A DNA stretch of 64,000 bases from Plebeiibacterium marinum (lineage in GTDB: Bacteria; Bacteroidota; Bacteroidia; Bacteroidales; Marinilabiliaceae), in contig NZ_JAPDPI010000009.1 in assembly GCF_026013615.1 (NCBI RefSeq), positions 1 through 64,000 of the forward strand, given 5' to 3'. Shown one piece after another: positions 8,159 to 17,662 of the stretch. The notes beneath the pieces were generated by a model. That model searched no databases. It was given only the letters and a program-made list of their open reading frames with translations, and had not been told where the DNA came from. The translations under genes were made by a program, and so were the position numbers. Positions within the stretch are counted from its first letter, which is position 1; each line of letters starts with the position of its first letter.

Positions 8159-9283
8159 TTAAGTCTTATCAACAATTCCCCTGCCTTTCCAGGTAACAGT
8201 GCCAAACAGGGCATAAAAAACAGTAAATACAATATAAAAAGGATACAACAGTTGTGAAAGAACAAAAGTGCGCAAAGAAACAGATCTGTTAAACAGGCTA
8301 CCACCTTGTTTTAAAAGATAATAATCCACAAAACTTTTTACCACGAATAAAGCACCAATAACAACAGTTACAACTGGTGACCAAAAAACGGTAAATGGCA
8401 ATGCAGCAGCAGCCAGGTTACTCAAAAAAACAAGCCAGGCCACATACAAAGTATAATAATCAGTATATCCTTTACTTTTTGAAGCCCACCGCACACGTTG
8501 GTTCAAAAACTGTTTTAAGCCCTCTACAGGACCAGTCTTAACAACGGCATCAGTACTATTCAGAAAACAAATACCGGCCTTGATCTTTTTGGCACTCTGC
8601 AGCAAAAATATATCATCTCCTGATGCGTACCGGTTTAGCATATCACCAAAAACTGCATGATACAATCCCTTCCGGAACACCAGATTGGCACCGTTGCACA
8701 TAATGGGTTTATTTATTGCTGCAGCTCCGGCCCCGCAAGTAACCAGGCTCAAAAAGTCAACATGCTGAAACCTACTAAAAAATGAAGATGAGGATTCAAT
8801 TTCAACCGGGCCGATTAACATATCCACACGATGCGCATGAAGGTAATTGCCGATAACCAGTAACCAATCTTTGCCAAAGGTGCAATCCGCATCCGTAGTA
8901 ATAACATAATCATGCCTTGCTACCGAAACTCCCATATTAATCGCATCCTTTTTCCCTGTTCCGTTACTCCTCACCACTATATAATTTGGGATACCCTTAG
9001 TAAGCCCTTCCAACAAATCAAACGAATGATCCGTACTATGGTCATCCACAAAAATGACTTCATAATATATATCATCAACACTTTGATTCCTGAAACTTGA
9101 AACTAAAGCTGCAATATTTTCATACTCATTTCTAAAAGGAACAATACAGCTGACAGGTTGAATCCCCTTGTGCCCAGGTTTAAAAGCAGGAATGGACTTT
9201 ACACCTTTAATAAAGGCATAAATGGTTTTATAGTACAATACATATAAAACAACACACACTCCGCAAAACAAACCAACAAACAT
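8159..9283 (-). CDS. Membrane glycosyltransferase, family 2
   Basis: A 374-residue GT-A fold enzyme. An N-terminal membrane helix (~1-22) precedes the nucleotide-sugar binding part: PFRNEYENI at ~50, VDDHSTDHS at ~81 and the DxD-like TTDADC at ~131. Then comes the acceptor motif NQRVRW (Q-x-x-RW) near residue 270 and two or three C-terminal membrane helices. This architecture is that of processive or lipid-linked GT2 enzymes making surface polysaccharide or glycolipid. Donor and acceptor are not predictable. It runs in the same direction as the HU-SPOR gene upstream, about 80 bp away. Confidence 0.85.
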   Translation of the reverse strand: MFVGLFCGVCVVLYVLYYKTIYAFIKGVKSIPAFKPGHKGIQPVSCIVPFRNEYENIAALVSSFRNQSVDDIYYEVIFVDDHSTDHSFDLLEGLTKGIPNYIVVRSNGTGKKDAINMGVSVARHDYVITTDADCTFGKDWLLVIGNYLHAHRVDMLIGPVEIESSSSFFSRFQHVDFLSLVTCGAGAAAINKPIMCNGANLVFRKGLYHAVFGDMLNRYASGDDIFLLQSAKKIKAGICFLNSTDAVVKTGPVEGLKQFLNQRVRWASKSKGYTDYYTLYVAWLVFLSNLAAAALPFTVFWSPVVTVVIGALFVVKSFVDYYLLKQGGSLFNRSVSLRTFVLSQLLYPFYIVFTVFYALFGTVTWKGRGIVDKT

Positions 9284-9363
9284 AATATATAATGCAAAAC
9301 AAAGGGGCTATCCCTAAATCATATTTTGACCTGAGACACCCCCGATAATTATGAGAATTTTTT

Positions 9364-10512
9364 CTATCTGACCTTATAAAGCCAGCTCTCTATTTTATCA
9401 TTTTCAAGAATTTCTTGCTGACGAGTTTCTATCTTTTTATAAGAAGGGCTCGAATCTGCACTTACCAAAAACATATTTCCTTTAGGGATGATCTGTGCAT
9501 TACCAAATCCTGACGCTTTAAGTTTGTTTAGCATCTTTACAGCGTTGGCTTCATTTTTAAAACTTCCTACAATAATAAAAAAGTCTTTCCCTGCAGCAAC
9601 AGCAGGTTTAACAGGTTCCTGTATAGGTTCCGGCTTACTAACAACCTTAGGAACAGTATCTGTAACCACTGGTTGCTTTGTAACAGGCTTTTCTACCTTT
9701 ACAGGGATAGTTTTAATAACTTTTTTTTGCGGCTTATTAAAAAACAAGAAATAAGCACCAATACAAATTACCAACAGAACAGCAATAATAATAAAGGTAA
9801 TGATATCCTTCCTTTTCTTCTCCTTTATGGTTTCCTGTACATATTTATTGGTTTCTGTTGCACCGGATTTCTTTTCAGAAACAACCTGAACCTTTGGCTT
9901 TACCGGCTCAGCTTTAGGTACTACAACAGTTTCCTTTTTTGTTTCAGCCTCAACTTCTTCAGGTTCATTATCAATAGTCAATATGGCTTCCGAACCCGGC
10001 TTGTACTCATCTTCAGATGGTGTTTCGCCTATCTTTTCATCATCGCCCGCTTCCGTTATTTCAGATGAATTGTCGATATCCAGCAAAAAAGTTTCTTTTT
10101 TCCCCTCTTCCATATCCTGTGGCTCCTCCTTTGTTGTTGCATCGTCCACTTCTTCCTCCTCAACCACAGGTTCTTTTGAAACAAACCCTTCACCAAAATC
10201 TTCAGCCTGCTGAAACCTTAAAATACCATTTTCATCCTTTTTAAACACGCCCAATTTTTCAATGGCATAAACACCTTGTTCATCGAGCTGTTTTTTCAAA
10301 TTATCAACAAATTCAAAAACCTGATCAGTAGCCACAATGGTATCAATCCCTTTTTGCTCGGCAACATAATTTACAAGCAGCCCGTCATTAAAACTTAAAA
10401 AGTTATTAAACAGGATACTTACACCATTTTCTTTTGAAATGATAAACGCCCCAAAATTAGGGATGATTACTCTATTATTTTCTTGTATTAATTCTGATAT
10501 ATATTTTTCCAT
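9364..10512 (-). CDS. HU-like/SPOR domain envelope protein
   Basis: A 382-residue protein in three parts. Residues 1-105 form a CCDC81-type HU domain (NNRVIIPNFGAFI, then IEKLGVFKKDENG). Residues ~110-230 are an acidic, Pro/Glu/Lys-rich linker. A single membrane helix lies at ~235-258. After a second Pro/Val/Lys linker there is a C-terminal SPOR domain (FFIIVGSFKNEANAVKMLNK, ending WLYKVR). SPOR domains bind denuded glycan strands at the division septum. The HU-like part would be cytoplasmic, so the protein could connect nucleoid or cytoplasm to septal peptidoglycan. Such HU-SPOR proteins are widespread in Bacteroidota. Confidence 0.85.
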   Translation of the reverse strand: MEKYISELIQENNRVIIPNFGAFIISKENGVSILFNNFLSFNDGLLVNYVAEQKGIDTIVATDQVFEFVDNLKKQLDEQGVYAIEKLGVFKKDENGILRFQQAEDFGEGFVSKEPVVEEEEVDDATTKEEPQDMEEGKKETFLLDIDNSSEITEAGDDEKIGETPSEDEYKPGSEAILTIDNEPEEVEAETKKETVVVPKAEPVKPKVQVVSEKKSGATETNKYVQETIKEKKRKDIITFIIIAVLLVICIGAYFLFFNKPQKKVIKTIPVKVEKPVTKQPVVTDTVPKVVSKPEPIQEPVKPAVAAGKDFFIIVGSFKNEANAVKMLNKLKASGFGNAQIIPKGNMFLVSADSSPSYKKIETRQQEILENDKIESWLYKVR

Positions 10513-10638
10513 CGGGTTTTAGTTATTTTTTAGTGAATAAAATGGAAAAAGCGAACTAAAGATAATGAGTTTTTAATGATTTAAAACACTATTGTTTAAA
10601 AGATTGATGCTATTTTAATTAGCACACCTAATTATAGT

Positions 10639-11586
10639 TTAAGAAACAGGCCGTTTTTTTTCTAAATGTAATATACTTGCAGAACCCAACAATGCCGGCA
10701 CAATCTGGTTGATAACATAAAGCAGACTAACCGATAACACCACTGCAACTTCATCAACCTGAATAGTTGAAAACAGCAAAATACCTACAGAATTACGAAC
10801 CCCTAAATCGGCAAGAACAAAGGAAGGCACCATGGTTATGCACATAAAATAAATAGGGGCCAGCAATACGAATTCGCTATAATGGTTATTCTGTGTAAAA
10901 ATCATTAACAGCAATATTAATTGAGAACAGTATAGGATGTACCTAACCAAACTCAACAACATCAACTTGCCATGCACTAAGGGTTTTATCTCTTTCAAAA
11001 CGGTTCCTATACCCAACAACTTATTTAAAATACGAAAGTGCTGTACCCGTTGCCAAATCCTATTCTTGTAAACTCCTATAAAAACGGCCATACATAAGCA
11101 AAAAACCAGCAGTAACAAACTATAGTAAAACACCGATCTGAATATGTTTTCCCCATCCTGTTGCATAATACCTATAAAAACAAATCCCATAAGCAAAAGA
11201 ACCACGTTTTGAAGAAAACCGCTAAAATAATTTAACAGTGTTGCCTTTGCCCAATCCTCTTTGGGCAACGACATAACCCTGCCAACAGGTTCACCAAGTT
11301 TAGATGGCGTAAAAATACCAGAAGTAAAACCTGCAAGCACCATCCCTACGGATTTTTGTAAACTAACCGGCTTTATATATGAAACCAACATTTGCCACTT
11401 TACCGCCTCGGCAAGAATATTAAAAACAGACAAGATAAGTACCAACAGAAAAATAGGAGAATCAAGGATATTAAGAAAATATCCATCAAAGTCGGCCTCA
11501 AAACCTATTAATTTCCAAGCAATAAATCCATAGGAACAAACCAACAACAGGATGCCGGGGATCCACCTTTTGGTGTTGCGGAACAT
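10639..11586 (-). CDS. UPF0104/LPG_synthase_TM family membrane protein (second copy)
   Basis: A 315-residue polytopic membrane protein of about eight helices with the family pattern: an LAEAVKWQMLV segment in the first third, the TPSKLGEPVGR motif at ~95-105 and PSFVLADLGVRNS at ~255. These proteins match the flippase-like membrane half of lysylphosphatidylglycerol synthases; no synthase domain is attached. Its start overlaps the stop of the upstream paralogue (TGATG), so the two are translationally coupled. Substrate is unknown; a lipid-linked intermediate is the usual suggestion. Confidence 0.85.
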   Translation of the reverse strand: MFRNTKRWIPGILLLVCSYGFIAWKLIGFEADFDGYFLNILDSPIFLLVLILSVFNILAEAVKWQMLVSYIKPVSLQKSVGMVLAGFTSGIFTPSKLGEPVGRVMSLPKEDWAKATLLNYFSGFLQNVVLLLMGFVFIGIMQQDGENIFRSVFYYSLLLLVFCLCMAVFIGVYKNRIWQRVQHFRILNKLLGIGTVLKEIKPLVHGKLMLLSLVRYILYCSQLILLLMIFTQNNHYSEFVLLAPIYFMCITMVPSFVLADLGVRNSVGILLFSTIQVDEVAVVLSVSLLYVINQIVPALLGSASILHLEKKRPVS

Positions 11587-12569
11587 CAGGATTTGCTCCT
11601 GTTAATTACCGGTAACAATATAAGCGAAACAATACCCATCAAAACAATCATGGCATTTAGCGAACTCCAAACTATCAGTGCAAAAGCGGCTCCTTCGGTT
11701 TTTGTTATTCCATACATCAGCAACGAGGAGATAACCATAAAATGCCAGGGCCCCATTCCTCCCTGAACAGGGGCAACCATACCCAGACTTCCCAAAACAA
11801 AAACACTTAAACCTGCCAAAGGAGACAATGAAGAAGTAAACTCAAATCCAAAAAAACATACATAGATCATCAGAAAATACATGACCCAGATAAACACTGT
11901 ATGAAAAATAAAAAGTCCTTTATTTTCAATATTTTTAATAGCCAGAAAACCTTCGGAGAACTTGCCCCACAACCCTTTAATTTTAAAAAACACCGCCGAC
12001 TTTGCAAAGCTGTTTTTAAATACCAGAATCACTACTACAATACCTGCAATCACAACATAAGTCCAAAAAGAGGTAAAAATTTCAGACACTTTTGAGAAAT
12101 CGGTATTCTTTGAAAGAAAATTAACTACCACATTAAACTGAAGCACTAAAACCAGAAACAAACACAACAGCAACATTACAACATCAATCAACCTCTCAAC
12201 CACAACGGTACCAATCAAACGGGTTACCGATATTTTTTCATATCGGCTCAACACACCGCACCTTGATATTTCTCCCATCCTTGGGATCAGCAGGTTAGCA
12301 AAATAACCTACCATCACTGCAAAAAACGTATTGGTTATGCGGGTCCTCTTTTCTATGGGCTCAATCAGCATCTGCCAACGTATGGTCCTGCTAAAATGAC
12401 TGGCCAACCCGGCTACCATCGATAGTAATATCCACCAATAATTTACACCTTTGCTCAGCGTATTTTGTATTTCCTGCATATCATATTTGCGGTAAACAAA
12501 CCACATCAAAAAAGCTCCAATGGATAAGTAAATTAAAAACTTGATGGTATTAATGATGTACTTTTTCAA
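11586..12569 (-). CDS. UPF0104/LPG_synthase_TM family membrane protein (first copy)
   Basis: A 327-residue protein with about eight membrane helices and the family hallmarks SRTIRWQMLIEP (~60-70), NLLIPRMGEISRCG (~95-108) and VQGGMGPWHF (~265-275). It is the upstream member of a translationally coupled pair with the 10639-11586 gene. The two share fold motifs but are well diverged, which suggests a heteromeric or two-substrate arrangement rather than a recent duplication. It is divergently arranged with rsmA. Confidence 0.85.
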   Translation of the reverse strand: MKKYIINTIKFLIYLSIGAFLMWFVYRKYDMQEIQNTLSKGVNYWWILLSMVAGLASHFSRTIRWQMLIEPIEKRTRITNTFFAVMVGYFANLLIPRMGEISRCGVLSRYEKISVTRLIGTVVVERLIDVVMLLLCLFLVLVLQFNVVVNFLSKNTDFSKVSEIFTSFWTYVVIAGIVVVILVFKNSFAKSAVFFKIKGLWGKFSEGFLAIKNIENKGLFIFHTVFIWVMYFLMIYVCFFGFEFTSSLSPLAGLSVFVLGSLGMVAPVQGGMGPWHFMVISSLLMYGITKTEGAAFALIVWSSLNAMIVLMGIVSLILLPVINRSKS

Positions 12570-12765
12570 TGCGTTTCTGTTTGTTTTGTGTTTACCTCAC
12601 GGATTATCCGGGAAATTTTACCAATAATATTTTACCTTTGCCGCAGGATTTAGCGAGTGCAATTTTAAAAAAGATTATTTGTTTGTGCAAAATACAAACC
12701 ACATAAGTAACTATAATCTGTAAAATCACTTGTTTTTGTTTCTGTATTTAGCTAAAATATTGCCA

Positions 12766-13542
12766 ATGAAAAATGTTAAAGCAAAAAAACATCTGGGACA
12801 ACACTTTTTAACCGATGAAAGTATTGCCCGCAGAATTGTTGAGAGTGTGAGCGATTATAAAACCCGAATAATTGAGATTGGTCCGGGGATGGGGGTGCTA
12901 ACAAAATATTTGGTTGAAAAGGAGGATATAAACCTTCAGCTTATTGAACTGGATACAGAATCGGTTGAATACCTTAACGAACACTATCCTTCGCTACATG
13001 GGAAAGTTATATCCGGCGACTTTTTAAAGATGGATTTAAACACCCTTGGAGAAGACAACTTTAACATCATTGGAAATTTCCCCTATAATATTTCGAGCCA
13101 GATATTTTTTAAAGTTTTGGATTATAAGGAGAAAATACCACAAGTTGTAGGCATGCTCCAAAAAGAAGTAGCAGAAAGGCTGGCCTCTCCTCCGGGAAGC
13201 AAGGTGTATGGGATTTTGAGTGTGTTTTTACAGGCTTATTATGATGTAGAATATCTATTTACTGTTCAGGAGCATGTGTTCAACCCACCACCAAAGGTTA
13301 AATCAGGAGTTATCCGTTTGGTAAGAAACAACGTTACAAAGCTGGATTGTGATGAAAAACTATTTTTCAGGGTTGTAAAGGCAGGCTTTAACCAACGCAG
13401 AAAAACACTAAGCAATTCATTAAAGGCAATCCCTTTCAACAGGGAAAATATTGCTGAATTGCCGCTTTTCACCAAACGTCCCGAACAACTTTCGGTTGCC
13501 CAATTTGTTGAACTAACAAATTTTATACAAAGCAACCAATAG
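12766..13542 (+). CDS. rsmA: 16S rRNA dimethyladenosine transferase RsmA/KsgA
   Basis: This enzyme dimethylates A1518 and A1519 of 16S rRNA during small-subunit maturation. ATG 12766 is chosen because it gives MKNVKAKKHLGQHFL, the conserved family N-terminus; the frame also extends upstream to a TTG at 12730. The 258 residues match the usual length. The SAM-binding motif EIGPGMG is at 37-43 and the catalytic NFPYNIS at 104-110. The C-terminal helical domain has NQRRKTLSNSLK. The mgtE gene follows after 64 bp. Confidence 0.96.
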   Translation: MKNVKAKKHLGQHFLTDESIARRIVESVSDYKTRIIEIGPGMGVLTKYLVEKEDINLQLIELDTESVEYLNEHYPSLHGKVISGDFLKMDLNTLGEDNFNIIGNFPYNISSQIFFKVLDYKEKIPQVVGMLQKEVAERLASPPGSKVYGILSVFLQAYYDVEYLFTVQEHVFNPPPKVKSGVIRLVRNNVTKLDCDEKLFFRVVKAGFNQRRKTLSNSLKAIPFNRENIAELPLFTKRPEQLSVAQFVELTNFIQSNQ

Positions 13543-13606
13543 GTTATTTCATGAGAACAGTCCCCTTTTAAGGGCAAACAGGTGTTAACATCAAACAAAA
13601 GGTAGT

Positions 13607-14971
13607 ATGGCAGAATTCAAATTAACACGAGAATTTGTTGACAGTATAAAGCACAAGATAGAGATCAAAGACGAGGTTCGCGTTCTTGAGGACATTAAGG
13701 ACTTGCACCCGGCAGATATTGCCGACCTTTATCGTGAACTGGAACTGGAAGAAGCCAAATACCTATACCTGATTGCAGATGATGAAACAGCTGCAGATGT
13801 GATTACCGAACTGGATGAAGACGAACGCAGGCGTTTGTTAAGCTCAGTTCCAAGTGAAGTAATAGCCAAGCGGTATATCGACAAAATGGACTCCGATGAT
13901 GCTGCCGATGTACTTGGCGAAATGGAGGAAGGCAGGCAACAGGAGGTTCTGTCGCACATGGACGATGTAAAATCGGCAGGCGATATCGCAGACCTTTTGA
14001 ACTACGATGAGGATACTGCCGGGGGTTTGATGGGTAAGGAACTTATCAAGGTTAAAGAATCATGGAACCTGCCAACCTGTTTGAGAAGCATGCGCCAGCA
14101 AGGTGAAGTTGTGGATGAGGTATACTATGTATATGTAGTTAACAACGATGGAGTTTTAAAAGGGACACTATCCCTGAAAAGGCTTTTACTTAGCCCAACA
14201 ACGCAAACCGTAAAAGATATTTATAACGACAACCTGATATCGGTCAATGCCAATGCCTCTGCTGAAGAGGTGAGTTCTATTATGGACAAATATGATTTGG
14301 TAGCATTACCGGTTGTTGACAGCATTGGCAGGCTGCTTGGAAGGATCACCATTGACGATGTAGTGGATGTTATTCGTGAAGAAGCAGAAAAAGATTACCA
14401 ACTGGCTTCCGGTATTACCGATGATGTTGAGTCTTCGGATAGCATTTGGACGCATACACGCGCCAGAATGCCATGGCTTATTATTGGTTTATTTGGCGGT
14501 ATACTTTCTTCACTGGTAATTGAACATTACGAAGTAATTATTGGATTAAACCCCCAATTATCATTTTTTATGGTTGTAATAGCTGCCATGGGAGGAAATA
14601 CGGGCATGCAATCATCAGCAATCATTGTACAATCGCTGGCTTCAGGCAGTACCGGTCTGGAATCGACCTCGCGAAAACTACTTAAAGAACTCGCTGTAGC
14701 CATGGTGAACGCAGGAGTATTATCTACCGTAATATTTGTTTTCAACTATTTCAAGGGTGCCAGCCAGGCTTTAACCTATACTGTTTCCCTGGCCATGTTT
14801 TCAGTGATAATGATTGCATCACTTTTTGGCACTTTTATCCCACTTGCATTAAAGAACTTAAAGATAGACCCGGCTGTCGCCACAGGCCCCTTTGTTACTA
14901 CCCTGAACGACATCCTGGGTATGTTGATATACTTTAGTATTGGGGTAGTCTGCTTTTCGATGTTTGTATAA
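13607..14971 (+). CDS. mgtE: Magnesium transporter MgtE
   Basis: A 454-residue Mg2+ channel. The cytoplasmic MgtE N domain covers ~1-130, with acidic helices (DDDAAD-type repeats and LNYDEDTAGGLM). Two CBS modules cover ~135-260. The plug helix follows, then five membrane helices from ~285, with the pore motif GGNTGMQSSA and the late NDILGMLIYF helix. Length and order are normal. Gating by cytoplasmic Mg2+ through the CBS/N domains is family knowledge. A weak hairpin (14985-15003) without a T-tract follows the stop. Confidence 0.95.
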   Translation: MAEFKLTREFVDSIKHKIEIKDEVRVLEDIKDLHPADIADLYRELELEEAKYLYLIADDETAADVITELDEDERRRLLSSVPSEVIAKRYIDKMDSDDAADVLGEMEEGRQQEVLSHMDDVKSAGDIADLLNYDEDTAGGLMGKELIKVKESWNLPTCLRSMRQQGEVVDEVYYVYVVNNDGVLKGTLSLKRLLLSPTTQTVKDIYNDNLISVNANASAEEVSSIMDKYDLVALPVVDSIGRLLGRITIDDVVDVIREEAEKDYQLASGITDDVESSDSIWTHTRARMPWLIIGLFGGILSSLVIEHYEVIIGLNPQLSFFMVVIAAMGGNTGMQSSAIIVQSLASGSTGLESTSRKLLKELAVAMVNAGVLSTVIFVFNYFKGASQALTYTVSLAMFSVIMIASLFGTFIPLALKNLKIDPAVATGPFVTTLNDILGMLIYFSIGVVCFSMFV

Positions 14972-15099
14972 GCCAGGAGAGAAATACTGATTGCAAATCA
15001 GTACATAAACACTAATTCTTATGTTATTTATGTGCAAATAATGCAAGTTTCAAGAAGTGACTAATATTGGACGTATCCTTGTTTTAACAATACATATAA

Positions 15100-15456
15100 T
15101 TAATTGCCCAGGTAACTGATATCAAAAAAAGCCCCATAAACAGAAACTACATTTTGATTCTCATCATATCGAAGGTGGCCTTTTATCTGGATGGTCCGCA
15201 TCTGATTTTTTGCATCAATTATGCGCACTTGAATAATTTCAGAAACATCCCCTTTAAGCCATTTTGCAAACTTTTGTACAAAAACCGGAATATCAACACC
15301 TATAATCAATGATTTAATATTTGAAAGGTAACAGGTATCATTACAATTTATCCCCAACGAACGTTTTGTTCCTGACGAAATATTAATAGAATCATCTGCA
15401 ACCCTGTAAATAAAAAAATCAACCGACGCCGTAATCTCTTTCAAATCGCTAATCAT
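15100..15456 (-). CDS. Stand-alone PAS-like domain protein
   Basis: A 118-residue cytoplasmic protein made almost entirely of one PAS fold. An N-terminal strand/helix portion is followed by the characteristic two long C-terminal strands (VRIIDAKNQMRTIQIKGHL and NVVSVYGAFFDIS). There is no signal peptide, membrane helix or output domain. It lies 70 bp downstream of cheA on the same strand and may be a small accessory of the chemotaxis block. Ligand and partner are unknown. Confidence 0.6.
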   Translation of the reverse strand: MISDLKEITASVDFFIYRVADDSINISSGTKRSLGINCNDTCYLSNIKSLIIGVDIPVFVQKFAKWLKGDVSEIIQVRIIDAKNQMRTIQIKGHLRYDENQNVVSVYGAFFDISYLGN

Positions 15457-15526
15457 AAAAACTCAGTAGGTCCTCACATATTATAGTTTAACGTAATACG
15501 ATAAATACTATAAAAAGTTATATTTT

Positions 15527-17542
15527 TTATACGGCTTTTGTGTATAAATTTTGATTAATGGAATTTGTATCGAGCAAAAAGGCTACTTCCCCGTTACCCA
15601 AAACACTTGCTGCAGATATTTCTTCATGGCTTTTAACCAATTCGCCCATGGGTTTCAAAACAGCCTGGTGCTGCCCCATTATTTCATCGGCAAATACCGC
15701 AAACTTACTGTTGTTTTTCTTTATCAGGATCATTTTTGCCATTTTGTTCTTTTGTCCGTTTAAACCAAACAAGTTTCTTAGCGAAACAAAAGGAACTAAT
15801 TCTTCCTCAAAATCAATGGTTGAATGCTTAATCCTACTCTCGACACTTTGGTATGGAAGCTGGGAACATATTTCAACATCAGACAGTGGTAGCAAAAATT
15901 TCATGGTACCGGATCGAACAAGTAAGGTATCCAAAATGGCAATTGATTGCTGTAATTTGATAGTAAACGTTGTGCCTTTACCCAACTCACTGGTAATATC
16001 CAGTTCACCACGCATTTCAGCAATTTTTTGCTTTACAACATCCATACCAACACCCCTGCCCGAAATAGAGGTTACCTCAGCAGCCGTTGAAAAACCAGGT
16101 TCACACATCAGATTATACACTTCCTTATCGCTTAGATTATCCCCACTTTGAATCAGTCCCTTTTCCATCCCCTTTGTAATGATATGCTGGCGGTTAATCC
16201 CTTTCCCATCATCCGACACCTCAATAACAATATTGTTACCTAAGTTATATGCCTTTAACCGGATAACACCTTTAGAATCCTTGCCGGCCTCCTCCCGTTC
16301 TTCGGGTTTTTCGATACCATGATCCAAAGCATTTCGTAACATGTGCACCAATGGTTCTGCCACCATATCAATTGAACTTTTGTCAAGTTCGGTTTCCATA
16401 CCTTCAGTAACAAATTCAATTTCTTTGCCCAGGTTGTTTGATATATCACGAACCAGGCGATTGAATTTGGGCACCATATCACGTATGGGTATCAAACGTA
16501 TATCAAGGGCATTATTTCGGAATTGTTTTGACAGCTTATCCAGTTTTTCGATCTGTGGGCGGACCCTTTCCAACCCTTTTTCATGCGAGGTTAAGTTCAA
16601 TTGTGATGAAGTTGTAATCAGTTCACTTACCAGATACATCAAATAATCGAGCTTTTCAGAATCGACAGCAACCCTATTCATATTCTGACGAATAGAGGCA
16701 ATCATCGATTCTGTATTGCTCAATTGTGGTTGGGCAATTTCATGGCTTGGTTTACATGAAATTGACTCACCTTTTTGGGGAACGGTTATTTGCGGTATAT
16801 CTTCTTCGGACAACAGTGCGATTCTGTTTTTGTCCATCTCTTCAGTATCAAAAATATCAAAATCTGCAACCTTGCGAATAATGCAATATTCAAAAACAAA
16901 CATCAGGGCATCTTCAATATCCATCTGGTTAAAATGCCCTACAACAAAGATGCTCCATCTCTCCTCTTCATCTCCAATAACAGGAAGCGAATTGATGGAT
17001 CGTATCTCTCCGATATCTGCCAGGTCTTTAATCGTATAAAAAATATTTATTCTTCTATCGACTATTTGCTGATGGGCATGAAATATAACATTGTAGGTAA
17101 CAGGACTGCCTTCATTAATATTTACCGCCACCTTTGGCTTTGGCTGTTTACTACTGTTAACCACTTTATTGCACCAGCTGATCAGTTGTTTTTGTAATTC
17201 TGCTATCTCCTTATTTTGTACCTTTTCATCTTTTAAAAGGGCAAAGAGTTGATCTACTATGATAAGGGTATTATCGAGAATTTCTTTGTTTAACGTAAGA
17301 GACCCGTTTCGGATGAGGTCGTAAATATTTTCAGTATTATGGGTTAAATCACTAATGGCATCAAAGCCATACATGCCACTAACTCCTTTTATGGTATGCA
17401 TTACCCTGAATACCTCTTGAATCAGGTCAATATTTTGAGGATTTTCTTCAAGCTGCAACAAGATGCTTTCCATTGAATTGAGCAAATTAGTTGCCTCATC
17501 AATAAACAAGTCCCTGAATTTTGAAATATCGTTTACGCTCAT
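15527..17542 (-). CDS. cheA: Chemotaxis histidine kinase CheA
   Basis: A kinase coupling chemoreceptors to a response regulator. ATG 17542 is preferred over 17605. It places the phosphorylated His of the HPt domain (VMHTIKGVSGMYGF) at residue 49, close to His48 of E. coli CheA, and removes an odd 21-residue extension. Domains in order are P1/HPt (~1-110), a P2-like ferredoxin-fold segment (~155-255), P3 dimerisation helices, P4 ATPase (HMLRNALDHGIE, DDGKGIN, GRGVGMDVV) and P5/CheW-like (~530-670). The receptor and CheW genes lie immediately upstream. No CheY, CheB or CheR is in the window. Confidence 0.93.
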   Translation of the reverse strand: MSVNDISKFRDLFIDEATNLLNSMESILLQLEENPQNIDLIQEVFRVMHTIKGVSGMYGFDAISDLTHNTENIYDLIRNGSLTLNKEILDNTLIIVDQLFALLKDEKVQNKEIAELQKQLISWCNKVVNSSKQPKPKVAVNINEGSPVTYNVIFHAHQQIVDRRINIFYTIKDLADIGEIRSINSLPVIGDEEERWSIFVVGHFNQMDIEDALMFVFEYCIIRKVADFDIFDTEEMDKNRIALLSEEDIPQITVPQKGESISCKPSHEIAQPQLSNTESMIASIRQNMNRVAVDSEKLDYLMYLVSELITTSSQLNLTSHEKGLERVRPQIEKLDKLSKQFRNNALDIRLIPIRDMVPKFNRLVRDISNNLGKEIEFVTEGMETELDKSSIDMVAEPLVHMLRNALDHGIEKPEEREEAGKDSKGVIRLKAYNLGNNIVIEVSDDGKGINRQHIITKGMEKGLIQSGDNLSDKEVYNLMCEPGFSTAAEVTSISGRGVGMDVVKQKIAEMRGELDITSELGKGTTFTIKLQQSIAILDTLLVRSGTMKFLLPLSDVEICSQLPYQSVESRIKHSTIDFEEELVPFVSLRNLFGLNGQKNKMAKMILIKKNNSKFAVFADEIMGQHQAVLKPMGELVKSHEEISAASVLGNGEVAFLLDTNSINQNLYTKAV

Positions 17543-17662
17543 ACTAAAAATTATATTATCATACTTTTGGTTAAAAACGGCCGTGAATGTTTCGTTAAAC
17601 ATCACGGCCCAGAAAACATTGTGATAGTATAGTATGTGGAAAAAATAGGTTTCTAATTACAA

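Noticed and set aside
14985-15003. Hairpin after mgtE (TACTGATT/AATCAGTA)
   Set aside because: The stem is AT-rich with a 3-nt loop and no T-tract follows, so I did not call a terminator.
15558-16151. A 197-codon plus-strand frame opposite cheA
   Set aside because: It is the antisense shadow of conserved CheA domains P4 and P5.
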